A stretch of DNA of 7,465 nt from an uncultured Lachnospiraceae bacterium (GCA_910583615.1 CAJTXP010000084.1:1-7465); one strand, 5' to 3'. Positions 1-6,566 are shown, numbered from the stretch's first letter. Translations and numbers: made by a program. The notes: generated from the letters alone by a model not told the origin.

Positions 1-2
1 TC

Positions 3-305
3 CTGCTGAGTGCGGACACTTTTTTATGGAACCAGGCAAAACCATGCATTACAAAGGACGGGATCCGGTACAGGGAGATGGCGGTCCATGGCATAGAACC
101 GGATGGCTATGCCCTGTTGTGTGCCGCAAAGGAGATGTGCGGCGGCAGGCCGGGGCTGTCCTTATCGGAACTGGGGGATCCGGAGCTGATCAGTGACCGG
201 CTCCTGCAGGTGATCCTAAGCGGTATCCTGATCAGCCGGCACGGGATCGGGATCACAGCAGAAAAAGAAGAGAAAAAGGGAAGGGGGCCGGGAAAGAAAT
301 GCTGA
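3..305 (+). CDS. 3' end of an unidentified accessory gene (5' truncated by window edge)
   Basis: The frame is open from base 3 to the TGA at 303-305, with no stop upstream, so this is read as the C-terminal 100 residues of a gene starting outside the window. An internal ATG at 78 exists, but a GGGAG lies directly against it with no usable spacing. The visible part contains YREMAVHGIEPDGYALL, then a predicted helix pair around SELGDPELISDRLLQVI and ILISRHG, and a highly basic tail (KEEKKGRGPGKK). No family is recognised and no function is proposed. Its last 7 bases overlap the start of the next gene, so the two are probably translationally coupled. The coding call rests on the uninterrupted frame, the coupling and the lack of a better frame here. 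Confidence 0.6.
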   Translation: MLSADTFLWNQAKPCITKDGIRYREMAVHGIEPDGYALLCAAKEMCGGRPGLSLSELGDPELISDRLLQVILSGILISRHGIGITAEKEEKKGRGPGKKC

Positions 306-1951
306 AACTGTATATCGGAAGGAACGCGGGCAGGACAATCAGTCTGACGCTGCCAGTCTCCTATGAGGAGGTGGATAAGGCCCTTGCGGAGTTCGGGGAT
401 GCCAGGCCGGAGGCACCGGTACTGATCCAGGAGGCACAGACACCGGTCCCCCACCTGGGAGAACGGCTCAAAGGGATTTCCTATGAAAAGCAGGAAAACC
501 GCCAGGAACTGGATTTCCTGGCCAGACGGATCAGATATCTGACGCAGACGGAACAGGACGTGTTCTCCGCAGCGCTCCGGATGGAGGAGCCGGGATCCCT
601 GGGAGAGATCATCAACCTCTCCTACAACCTGGATCAGTATGAACTGATCCCCCACGGGACGGATCAGAGTGAGCTGTCCCGGATGATGCTGAAAAAGGAC
701 AGGGGGATCGAGGTTCCTGCGGAGATCGCAGGATTTCTGGACCATGAGAGGGTGTCCTCCGCCTATTTCCTCCGCCATAAAGGGGAGTTCTCCCCCAGCG
801 GGCTGGTCTTAAAGAAAGAAGGGGCCGTGCCGGAGGAAGTTTATGGGAACGGCAGACATATCCATCCGGGATATGAAAAGGGCAGTCTGATCCTGTTGCA
901 TCTGTATCAGAAAGGATACAGGAGTCCCTATGGGGACTATGCCCTGTCAGTTCCGGCTCCCAGGGAACGGATCGCGCTGGCAAGGGAACATTTTGGGGCG
1001 GAGAGCCTGGACGGCTTTGGCTTTTATACGTCCTTTGTTGGGCAGGAGGATCTGGCGGATTACCTGCCTGCCGGTCTGGGGGCGGAGGAGATTAACCGGG
1101 CGGCCACATTTTTCGTGGAAGAAGTACTGGACGGGACAGGGGAACGGCTCCAGCAGCTGTATGCCGTGCTGGAGGCGGAGTGTCCCAGAACGCTGGAAGA
1201 AGCGCTGGAGGCTGCAGGGAACCTGAAGGACTACCGGCTGTGTCCGGAAGGCGTGGACAGTCCGGAGGAGTATGTCCACCATATCCTGGAGGACAGCGAG
1301 GTCTACTACTTGGACGGGTTTATTGAGCAGTTTGTGGACATGGACCGTATGGCAAAGGCTCTGATGGAGGAGACCGGGGCAGTGGAAACATCCCATGGCA
1401 TCGTGACCAGCGATAAGTGGCGTTTTCGGGACCTTTCTGGAGATCTGGTCACAACCCGCCTGTTCAGTCCGATCCAGGGGGAGTTTTTTGAAGAGGATGA
1501 ATGGGGAAACATGGGGGAGACACCGTCTGTCCTGGATGGGCGGGATCTGATGCAGTATGCATCCGACATACAGGAGCGGATCGATGAGGAGGACTGGTCC
1601 CATGAAGGAGACCGGGGACTGGCCGTGTATCTGGACAACCAGCTGTTAAAACAGCGGGTGGACAGCATGTTCCCCGGCATTGAGGAAGTGAATGGCTGCC
1701 TGTACGGAGTGATGACCGTGGTGAGCCGCGGTGAGCTGCTCCCGCAGGAGATGGAGACGGTCATGGAAAGCTGGAGTGGCCAGGCTTCCGATGGATGGGG
1801 CGAAGGCTTTGAGCAGGGGATGTTCGAGGAGGAAGGCGGGATTCTGTATGTCAGGTTCTGGCAGCCGGAAGATTCCTTTGAGATCCTGTCGGAGGATGTG
1901 TTCCTGGACCGGCTCCGGGAGAGCAGCGGTCCCCAGATGGGAGGGATGTAG
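299..1951 (+). CDS. ArdA-like acidic antirestriction protein with an extra C-terminal domain (550 aa)
   Basis: Probable DNA-mimic type antirestriction protein. Residues 1-60 form a short beta-alpha-beta-looking lead. Residues 69-160 hold a module with the pattern LDFLARRI..LT..E..VF, then IINLSYNLDQY. A diverged second copy spans about 262-370 (EALEAAGNLKDY, then GFIEQFVDMDRMAKAL). Such modules are, from memory, usually labelled ArdA-like in clostridial conjugative elements. Residues 372-545 are a different domain ending in YGVMTVVSRGEL, GQASDGWGEGFEQ and LYVRFW, a signature that also recurs in such element proteins; its function is unknown. A hand count gives about 105 Asp/Glu against 49 Lys/Arg, strongly acidic as expected for DNA mimicry. 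Classical ArdA is only about 165 residues, so this is a long multidomain relative. ATG 299 overlaps the upstream stop; its ribosome site (GGAAGG-type) is modest. Antirestriction activity is inferred, not shown. Confidence 0.8.
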   Translation: MLKLYIGRNAGRTISLTLPVSYEEVDKALAEFGDARPEAPVLIQEAQTPVPHLGERLKGISYEKQENRQELDFLARRIRYLTQTEQDVFSAALRMEEPGSLGEIINLSYNLDQYELIPHGTDQSELSRMMLKKDRGIEVPAEIAGFLDHERVSSAYFLRHKGEFSPSGLVLKKEGAVPEEVYGNGRHIHPGYEKGSLILLHLYQKGYRSPYGDYALSVPAPRERIALAREHFGAESLDGFGFYTSFVGQEDLADYLPAGLGAEEINRAATFFVEEVLDGTGERLQQLYAVLEAECPRTLEEALEAAGNLKDYRLCPEGVDSPEEYVHHILEDSEVYYLDGFIEQFVDMDRMAKALMEETGAVETSHGIVTSDKWRFRDLSGDLVTTRLFSPIQGEFFEEDEWGNMGETPSVLDGRDLMQYASDIQERIDEEDWSHEGDRGLAVYLDNQLLKQRVDSMFPGIEEVNGCLYGVMTVVSRGELLPQEMETVMESWSGQASDGWGEGFEQGMFEEEGGILYVRFWQPEDSFEILSEDVFLDRLRESSGPQMGGM

Positions 1952-3142
1952 ATGTATGTGACGATCGCAGCAACAAAATATGCAGACTGTCCGGAATACC
2001 GGGGAGCGGAGCTGAAAGTGCCTGCTGTCAGGGCACTGGTGCAGGATGCCATGGAGCGGGCCAGGGTACCGGTGGACGGGGAGTACCGGATGATCACCTT
2101 CCGGGGCTGGCCGGATTTCCTGCGGGAACGGCTGGCCAGAACAGAAGCGGATGTGCAGGAGGTAAACTTTCTTGCCGGCAGGGTCGGGCAGATGGACCAG
2201 AAAGAGATCTCCCGGTATGAAGGGGTGCTGGCCTGTATCGAGACCGAGCGCAGGGGCCATGAATGCTCCATCAAAGACCTGATCAATGCCACCGAAAACC
2301 TGGAATACTTTGACTTCCTGCCCGGTATTGTGAAAGATACGGATCTGGGGGAGAACGCGCTGGACGGGGATTTTTTACGGATCCTGCAGGACCTGCCGGA
2401 TGAAGTGATTGCCCTGATGGATCCGGCAAAGGTGGGGACATATCTCAGACATTCGGAAAAGGGCGCGTTTACCAGAGAGGGTTACTGCTTCCGCTCAAAA
2501 GAGGGCTGGCAGGAGATCTATGACGGTCAGGAGCTGCCGCTGCTGGAACCGGAGACAAAAACATTTTTGTCTGTACGTGTCGAGGAACGGGATCATCCGG
2601 AAAAGGGCGATGGGTGGTTTTTACTGCCCCACAGAAGCGGGGAAATGGCCTCTTTATGGAGTTTTCTTTCTACACCGTGTCTGAACGGATACAGGATCCT
2701 GGAGGTCAGCAGCATGATCCCTGCCTTTGAAGAACACATCGGTCCGGATGAGGACATGGAGGCGCTGAATGAACTGGCAGGAAGAGTGGCCAAGATGACA
2801 CCGGAGGAGGTTGTAAAATACAAGGCCGTCCTGGAGTTTGACGGCTGGAAAAGCGTGGAGAGGTCCCTCTGGCTTGCAGACCGGCTGGATGACTATGTGT
2901 TCGATCCCGGCCAGATCAGTTATGCAGGTTACGGGCGGGAATGTCTGGAGAACCTGGGCGTGGACTGTTCGGATCCGGCTTTTGAGAGATTCAGTTTTTA
3001 TCAGTATGGAATGGAGCAGTATGAAGCGGCAGGCATGAAGCTGACATCCTACGGCGCGGTATCCCTGGACCGGGAACCGGAGCTTTCGGAGACTCAGGAG
3101 GATGAACCGCAGATGGGAGGATGCGCTTGCCAAACCATGTGA
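1952..3142 (+). CDS. Second ArdA-like acidic antirestriction protein (396 aa)
   Basis: Paralogue of the preceding gene. An N-terminal lead (residues 1-65) is followed by one module at about 69-170 (VNFLAGRV..MDQKEISRYEGVL, then IKDLINATENLEYFDFLPG) and another at about 270-370 (LNELAGRVAKMTPEEVVKYKAVL, then LADRLDDYVFDPG). The two copies align with each other and with the two in the upstream protein. A hand count gives about 76 acidic and 42 basic residues, again a clearly negative protein. The extra SDGWGEGFEQ-type domain of the upstream protein is missing. The ATG directly follows the upstream TAG, with GGGAGGG at 1939-1945 six bases ahead, so the start is secure and coupled. The C-terminus (DEPQMGGCACQTM) is encoded by the ribosome binding site and start region of the next gene. 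The role as an antirestriction factor is inferred from the module type and charge. Confidence 0.75.
   Translation: MYVTIAATKYADCPEYRGAELKVPAVRALVQDAMERARVPVDGEYRMITFRGWPDFLRERLARTEADVQEVNFLAGRVGQMDQKEISRYEGVLACIETERRGHECSIKDLINATENLEYFDFLPGIVKDTDLGENALDGDFLRILQDLPDEVIALMDPAKVGTYLRHSEKGAFTREGYCFRSKEGWQEIYDGQELPLLEPETKTFLSVRVEERDHPEKGDGWFLLPHRSGEMASLWSFLSTPCLNGYRILEVSSMIPAFEEHIGPDEDMEALNELAGRVAKMTPEEVVKYKAVLEFDGWKSVERSLWLADRLDDYVFDPGQISYAGYGRECLENLGVDCSDPAFERFSFYQYGMEQYEAAGMKLTSYGAVSLDREPELSETQEDEPQMGGCACQTM
3115..3120 (+). promoter_or_regulatory. Ribosome binding site that selects a TTG start
   Basis: GGGAGG ends immediately before ATG 3121, leaving no spacer for that codon, but lies six bases ahead of TTG 3127. 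The TTG start also gives the N-terminus MPNHVTNRI, which fits the Api92/DUF1281 family's usual MPNW-C-TN beginning. The site is inside the coding sequence of the upstream gene. Confidence 0.7.
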
Positions 3143-3921
3143 CAAACCGGATCCGTGTGTTCGGTGATGAGGCGGAGATCCTGCGGATGCTGGAGGAGAT
3201 CCGGCAGGAGGGCGCAGGCATCGGGAGCGTGGATTTTAATAAGGTCATCCCAAGGCCGGAGAGCCTGGAGATCCCCTGTGGATTCTCCACGTTCCGTTGC
3301 ATGGAACTGTATCTGACATCCGTAAATCCCGCAGCCGCATGGTATCCGGGGGACAAGATGGAGCCGGAAGAATTCAGCAGAGTCATGGAGTGCCTCAGAA
3401 ATCGGAACTATGGACAGAAGGGATATTCTTCTCCGGAAGAGACAGCGGTGTATGAAAAAGGATTTCTCCAAAAAGGCAGATTTTCAGACAGAAGAGAGAT
3501 GGAATCCCTGGGCAGGCAGGCGGTCACAAATGTCCTTTTGCATGGCTCGGCCACCTGGATGGAATGGTCTGTGGAACACTGGGGAACGAAGCAGAACAGC
3601 TATGGGTATGAGGACATGGACCGGGAGGCGGCAAAGGGCGGGGAGCTGGTGTTCTATTCAGCCGGTTCCTGCGCGGATAAGATCGTCCGGAGACTGTCAG
3701 AGATATATCCGGAACTGTATTTCTCCTATCGGTGGGCAGATGAAGATTTCGGGAACTGTGTAGGGGAGAAGGAGTATGAGGACGGGGAAGAGGTGTTTTG
3801 CAACATCCCGACCCAGGGCTCCAATGAGGCCTTTGTCATGGCGGAGGATATCCTGGGGATTTCCCCGGAGGAGTGCGGCTACCAGATGGATGAAAAGGAA
3901 GGGATCTATGTGTATCAGTAA
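3127..3921 (+). CDS. Api92/YubB (DUF1281)-like ferredoxin-fold protein (264 aa)
   Basis: Member of the Api92-like/DUF1281 group found on plasmids, phages and conjugative elements; its molecular function is not known. Visible family marks, numbered from the TTG start, are the N-terminal MPNHVTNRIRVFG, DFNKVIPRPESL near residue 38, the signature WSVEHWGTKQNSYG near 145-158, and a C-terminal ferredoxin-like segment (LVFYSAGSCADKIVRRLSEIYPELYFSYRWADEDFG) matching the usual 'phenotype of truncated W.PP..v...LS..yP' pattern in part; the normal W-x-PP is replaced by GSCAD here. The start is taken as TTG 3127 rather than ATG 3121 because of ribosome site spacing and family alignment. It overlaps the upstream gene by 16 bases and precedes the methylase by 24 bases, suggesting coupled expression. 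The family call is good; any role in element establishment is inference. Confidence 0.8.
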   Translation: MPNHVTNRIRVFGDEAEILRMLEEIRQEGAGIGSVDFNKVIPRPESLEIPCGFSTFRCMELYLTSVNPAAAWYPGDKMEPEEFSRVMECLRNRNYGQKGYSSPEETAVYEKGFLQKGRFSDRREMESLGRQAVTNVLLHGSATWMEWSVEHWGTKQNSYGYEDMDREAAKGGELVFYSAGSCADKIVRRLSEIYPELYFSYRWADEDFGNCVGEKEYEDGEEVFCNIPTQGSNEAFVMAEDILGISPEECGYQMDEKEGIYVYQ

Positions 3922-3929
3922 ATCAGAAG

Positions 3930-3936
3930 AAGGAGG
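3930..3936 (+). promoter_or_regulatory. Strong ribosome binding site of the methylase gene
   Basis: AAGGAGG is a full match to the Shine-Dalgarno core. It sits nine bases before ATC 3946 but 57 bases before GTG 3994, the first standard start codon in the methylase frame. GTG 3936 overlaps the site and is in another frame. The placement supports initiation at or near 3946. Confidence 0.65.
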
Positions 3937-3945
3937 TGGCAGAAG

Positions 3946-4896
3946 ATCAACAGTTTTATTTCATGGGTCGGCGGGAAAAAGGCACTGCGGAAGGTGATCT
4001 ACGGCATGTTCCCCGCCCGTTATGACCGTTACATCGAGGTGTTCGGGGGAGGCGGCTGGGTGCTGTTCAGCAGGCCCCCGGACGGGAAGGTGATGGAGGT
4101 CTACAACGATTTCAACTCCAACCTGGCCAACCTGTATGCCTGTGTGAAGGGCCAGACCTGGGAGTTTCTGCGGGACTTGGGGTTCCTGCCGCTTAACAGC
4201 CGGGATGAATTTGGCGTGATCCGGCAGTTCCTGGACAAAGGGGAGTTCGATGCCCCGTTTATGGCCAGGGAGCTGGAGCTGGCACAGCATAACCTGCCCG
4301 CACCGGAGTTTGAGGACATCCGTTCCCTGATGCTGGAGAACGCCTCCCCCGGAGACGTGCGGCGGGCCGTGGCCTTCTACAAGCTGATCCGCTACAGCTA
4401 CGGGAGCGGCTGCACGTCCTACGGCTGCCAGCCCTTTGATGTGCGGAAGACCTTCTCCCTGATCTGGGAGGCGTCCAGGCGGCTGGCGAACACGGTCATA
4501 GAGAACAAGGACTTTGAGGCGCTCATCCGCCAGTACGACCGGGAGAGCGCCTTCATCTACTGCGACCCGCCCTATTACATGACGGAGGATCACTACGCAG
4601 TGGAATTCCCGAAGCAGGACCATGTGCGCCTCCGGGACACGTTGAATGCCTGCCAGGGGAAATGGATGGTCAGCTACAACGACTGTGGCTATATCCGGGA
4701 CCTGTATGAAGGGCGGCAGATCACGGCGGTGACCCGGATGAACAACCTGGCGCAGCGGTACGACAACGGCTGCGAGTACCCAGAGCTGATCATCACCAAC
4801 TATGACCCGGAGGAGCGGAAGCTGGCCGGGCCGCAGCAGATGAGCCTGTTTGGGGACTGGATGCCGGGAGGTGAGGAGGAAGATGGAGGGACTTGA
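3946..4896 (+). CDS. Dam-type DNA adenine N6-methyltransferase, apparent ATC start (316 aa)
   Basis: D12-class (Dam-like) methyltransferase, transferring a methyl group from S-adenosylmethionine to adenine N6 in DNA. From ATC 3946, residues 2-12 are NSFISWVGGKK, the conserved first motif. EVFGGGGWVLF at 31-41 is the AdoMet-binding FxGxG motif, NDFN follows at 54-57, and the catalytic DPPY lies at 207-210 (CDPPYYMTEDHY). The C-terminal LIITNYDP and QMSLFGDW are typical of element-borne versions. Starting at GTG 3994 would delete the first motif, so the frame must begin upstream; the same frame has a TAA at 3919-3921 and no ATG, GTG or TTG in between. No restriction enzyme gene is adjacent, so it looks like an orphan methylase. 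The target is plausibly GATC but not shown. Tyrosine codons favour TAC (14 of 20), unlike the ArdA-like gene upstream (7 of 24). Confidence 0.9.
   Translation: MNSFISWVGGKKALRKVIYGMFPARYDRYIEVFGGGGWVLFSRPPDGKVMEVYNDFNSNLANLYACVKGQTWEFLRDLGFLPLNSRDEFGVIRQFLDKGEFDAPFMARELELAQHNLPAPEFEDIRSLMLENASPGDVRRAVAFYKLIRYSYGSGCTSYGCQPFDVRKTFSLIWEASRRLANTVIENKDFEALIRQYDRESAFIYCDPPYYMTEDHYAVEFPKQDHVRLRDTLNACQGKWMVSYNDCGYIRDLYEGRQITAVTRMNNLAQRYDNGCEYPELIITNYDPEERKLAGPQQMSLFGDWMPGGEEEDGGT
4867..4874 (+). promoter_or_regulatory. Ribosome binding site selecting ATG 4883
   Basis: GGAGGTGA is an extended match to the 16S rRNA 3' end, eight bases before ATG 4883. An in-frame ATG at 4850 lies upstream of this site and has no comparable signal, so 4883 is preferred. 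The site lies within the methylase coding sequence, which indicates coupling. Confidence 0.65.
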
Positions 4897-5266
4897 ACAG
4901 CTGAGATGGGCGGAGGCCCTGATCAGGGAGAAAACGGAAGGAAAGCAGAAACTCCTTGCGGGCTGGGACGGGATGCCGGTGGTGCGGATCGAAGACGGAT
5001 GCATGGTGGGGCTTTATTTTGCCCTCTTAAAAAACCAGAAAACAGGGCTTTATGACTGCCGTGTGAAGGGCTATATCCGCACCTGCGGGGGATACAACCC
5101 CAGCGCCCGGATGAAGGAGCTGACGGAGGAATGCGCCCGGATCGCGGCCCTTGTGGCGCAGCTGGAGGCAGCGGACATCCATGGGGACGGAGAGGCCGTG
5201 GCGGCATTCTGTGAGGAGCTAAAAGACAGGAGAGAAGGCCCTGGCGGGGAGGAAGGAGGTGGCTGA
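4883..5266 (+). CDS. Small hypothetical accessory protein (127 aa)
   Basis: No family is recognised. The protein starts MEGLEQLRWAEALIREKT, a likely amphipathic helix. It continues with a beta-rich middle of about residues 25-70 (PVVRIEDGCMVGLYFALL, then GLYDCRVKGYIRTCGGY), and ends in a helical stretch of about 75-115 (MKELTEECARIAALVAQLEA) and a Gly/Glu-rich tail. It has no signal peptide and no membrane segment, so it is probably cytoplasmic. The start at 4883 is chosen over ATG 4850 on ribosome site placement. It overlaps the methylase by 14 bases and is separated from the following GTG start by one base. Retention of the frame and tight coupling support a real gene. A partnership with the methylase is possible but only suggested by position. 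Confidence 0.65.
   Translation: MEGLEQLRWAEALIREKTEGKQKLLAGWDGMPVVRIEDGCMVGLYFALLKNQKTGLYDCRVKGYIRTCGGYNPSARMKELTEECARIAALVAQLEAADIHGDGEAVAAFCEELKDRREGPGGEEGGG
5253..5260 (+). promoter_or_regulatory. Ribosome binding site selecting GTG 5268
   Basis: AAGGAGGT lies seven bases before GTG 5268. The alternative in-frame GTG at 5259 overlaps the site itself and so could not use it. The nearby ATG at 5266 is followed at once by TGA. Confidence 0.6.
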
Positions 5267-5267
5267 T

Positions 5268-5693
5268 GTGAGATGGATCGAAGTGAGCGGGACGGTTGCC
5301 CAGGACGGGAGCGTCATCCTGCCGCCAGGGGTACTGGAGACCATGGGGGCAGGGCTGGGGGATCAGGTGTGTATCACCTGTGGGAGCCTGCAGCCTGTCC
5401 GGGCAGAGAACAGCTATGGGAGATTTTTTCTCTCTGCGGAGGGGCTCCGGAAGACGGAATGCATGGAGCTTTTAGGGGAGGCGGAACTGAAACTTCCCCA
5501 TGCACTGCTCCGGGAAGCGAGGATCCCTTTGGATGCGGAGCTTGTGGTCCAGACCGTGGAAGGGGCGGTCCTGATGGGGGCGGAGGAACCGCTGGCAGTG
5601 GTCCGGAAGCCCTTTTACGGGATGCTGCGGCTGCTGGACATGACAGAGAAGGAAGCCATGGAGATCCTGGAGAAAGGAGGATTTTTGGATGGG
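5268..5693 (+). CDS. AbrB-like protein with two degenerate swapped-hairpin motifs (142 aa; stop codon at 5694-5696)
   Basis: The frame ends with TAA at 5694-5696, overlapping the next gene by 8 bases. Residues 8-37 (GTVAQDGSVILPPGVLETMG, then GLGDQVCIT) follow the AbrB/SpoVT pattern of glycine turn, ILP, a short helix ending in MG, and GDxV. Residues about 71-104 (EAELKLPHALLREARIPLDA, then ELVVQTVEGAVLMG) look like a second, more diverged copy lacking the usual glycine turn. A C-terminal helix (MTEKEAMEILEKGGFL) follows. Known AbrB proteins bind DNA as dimers or tetramers through this fold, so one chain with two copies could act as an internal dimer or pair with the neighbour. The start is GTG 5268, chosen on ribosome site spacing. 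A regulatory role is inferred. The second motif is weak, and a structural role is possible. Confidence 0.65.
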
Positions 5694-5967
5694 TAAGCCA
5701 GTATACAAGCTGTTGGACCAGAAAGGGCGGGTGCTGATCCCGAAGGAGATGCGGGCCGCAGCCGGGATGGAGTACGGGGATATCGTGGGCCTGGGGATGA
5801 CAGACGGAAAAGTGTCGGTGCGGAAGGTCAGCATCATCGAAGTGGGGGACCAGTCCCCGGAGGCGGTGGAAGCCTATGTGCGGGCGGCCATCCGGACCAT
5901 GCCGGACGATACCCGCCTGAGCCTGATCTCCGACCTGTCCGGGCTGATGCGCCAGAAGGAGGGATAA
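5689..5967 (+). CDS. AbrB/MazE/SpoVT-family DNA-binding regulator (92 aa)
   Basis: Small transition-state-type regulator. Residues 5-47 form the swapped-hairpin DNA-binding domain: VYKLLDQKGRVLIPKEMR, then AAGMEYGDIVGLGMTDGKV, with the conserved KGRVLIPKEMR core and the G-x-x-x-GD turn. Residues 55-90 are a helical tail (SPEAVEAYVRAAIRTM, then LISDLSGLMRQKEG), probably for oligomerisation. The ATG has AAAGGAGG at 5673-5680, eight bases ahead, and overlaps the end of the preceding AbrB-like gene, so the two are coupled. It could autoregulate this operon or control transfer genes. A MazE-type antitoxin is another option, but no toxin gene is adjacent: the next gene does not look like MazF or a PIN protein. 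The family call is firm and the target is unknown. Confidence 0.88.
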   Translation: MGKPVYKLLDQKGRVLIPKEMRAAAGMEYGDIVGLGMTDGKVSVRKVSIIEVGDQSPEAVEAYVRAAIRTMPDDTRLSLISDLSGLMRQKEG

Positions 5968-5972
5968 AGGAA

Positions 5973-6566
5973 ATGGAGAGGCAGACAGAAGAAAAAGAAG
6001 GAAAGAGGATCTATACGGCGGAGGACTGCGAAGGGACCGGAGACAGTCTTTCCCTGAAAGGGAAGGTCATCGTGCTCCGCCCGGACATGCTTCCTGGCCG
6101 TCCTGGGGACCAGCTTTATTTCTGCACAGGCGGGGCCGGGACCGGGCCGGACACAAAAGGCCGTGTCGTGTCGGGGGTCAGCCTGGACAACGGGGAGGCG
6201 GTCCGCTTCCGGCGCTCCCAGGTCCTGGGGACCTTGAAGCCTGCGCTTTTGCCGGAGCAGGAAAAGCTCCAGCTGTCCCAGATCCGTCCCATCGGGGCGG
6301 TGCCGCTTCCTGGGCATGAGCCGCTTTACTCCGGATACAGCTTCCTGGAGGATGGGCGCTATGCTGCCGGGGTATGGCTGTGCAGCGAGAAGGAGGCCAT
6401 GGACTATGTGGAAATGCAGAAGCCCTACCAGCATAAGGTCATGCTGTGTGATCTGGATGATTTCTGCGTGATGGAGGTGGTGGCCGGAAAGATGGTGTTC
6501 CCGGATGAAGAGACCCTCCGGAAACTGCAGGGGCAGGCGGACGGCGGGAGCATGGAGATCACTTAG
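5973..6566 (+). CDS. Conjugative-element accessory protein with a conserved 'QLYFCTGG' module (197 aa)
   Basis: Function unknown. Residues 29-94 (KGKVIVLRPDMLPGRPGDQL, then YFCTGGAGTGPDTKGRVV, RFRRSQVLGTLKPALLPE) match, from memory, a module seen in larger accessory proteins of clostridial conjugative elements, with the shape G-K-x-[IV]-V-L-[KR]-P-[ED]-x-L, QL[YF], GG.G..P...GR, and a basic-S-[DQ]-[FV]-[IL]-G strand. It may be a beta-barrel-like binding domain, which is a guess. The C-terminal half (SGYSFLEDGRYAAGVWLCSE, KVMLCDLDDFCVMEV) looks like a separate alpha/beta region. There is no signal peptide or membrane helix. ATG 5973 has AAGGAGGG at 5956-5963, nine bases ahead, and lies 5 bases after the AbrB stop. 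It is probably co-transcribed with both neighbours. Confidence 0.7.
   Translation: MERQTEEKEGKRIYTAEDCEGTGDSLSLKGKVIVLRPDMLPGRPGDQLYFCTGGAGTGPDTKGRVVSGVSLDNGEAVRFRRSQVLGTLKPALLPEQEKLQLSQIRPIGAVPLPGHEPLYSGYSFLEDGRYAAGVWLCSEKEAMDYVEMQKPYQHKVMLCDLDDFCVMEVVAGKMVFPDEETLRKLQGQADGGSMEIT

Noticed and set aside
1306..2292. Minus-strand open frame of 328 codons opposite the two ArdA-like genes
   Set aside because: The translation is Ser/Arg/Pro-rich low-complexity sequence typical of an antisense shadow, and it spans the junction of two real genes.
61..3155. Recurring GGATCCGG words at several places
   Set aside because: They lie mostly inside coding sequence without regular spacing or shared flanks and fit the codon bias (CGG, ATC, CCG), so they are not treated as a repeat family.
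3961..5004. Minus-strand open frame of 347 codons opposite the methylase gene
   Set aside because: It is antisense to a gene with clear catalytic motifs, shows no recognisable family features, and is explained by GC-rich codon bias on the coding strand.
5273..5737. Plus-strand open frame of 154 codons overlapping the AbrB-like pair
   Set aside because: It is Gly/Arg-rich with no motifs, while the overlapping frame has AbrB-like motifs and a well-spaced ribosome site.
5689..6566. Toxin-antitoxin pair formed by the AbrB gene and its downstream neighbour
   Set aside because: The downstream 197-residue protein shows no MazF, PIN or other toxin motif, so a MazE-type antitoxin reading is not supported.
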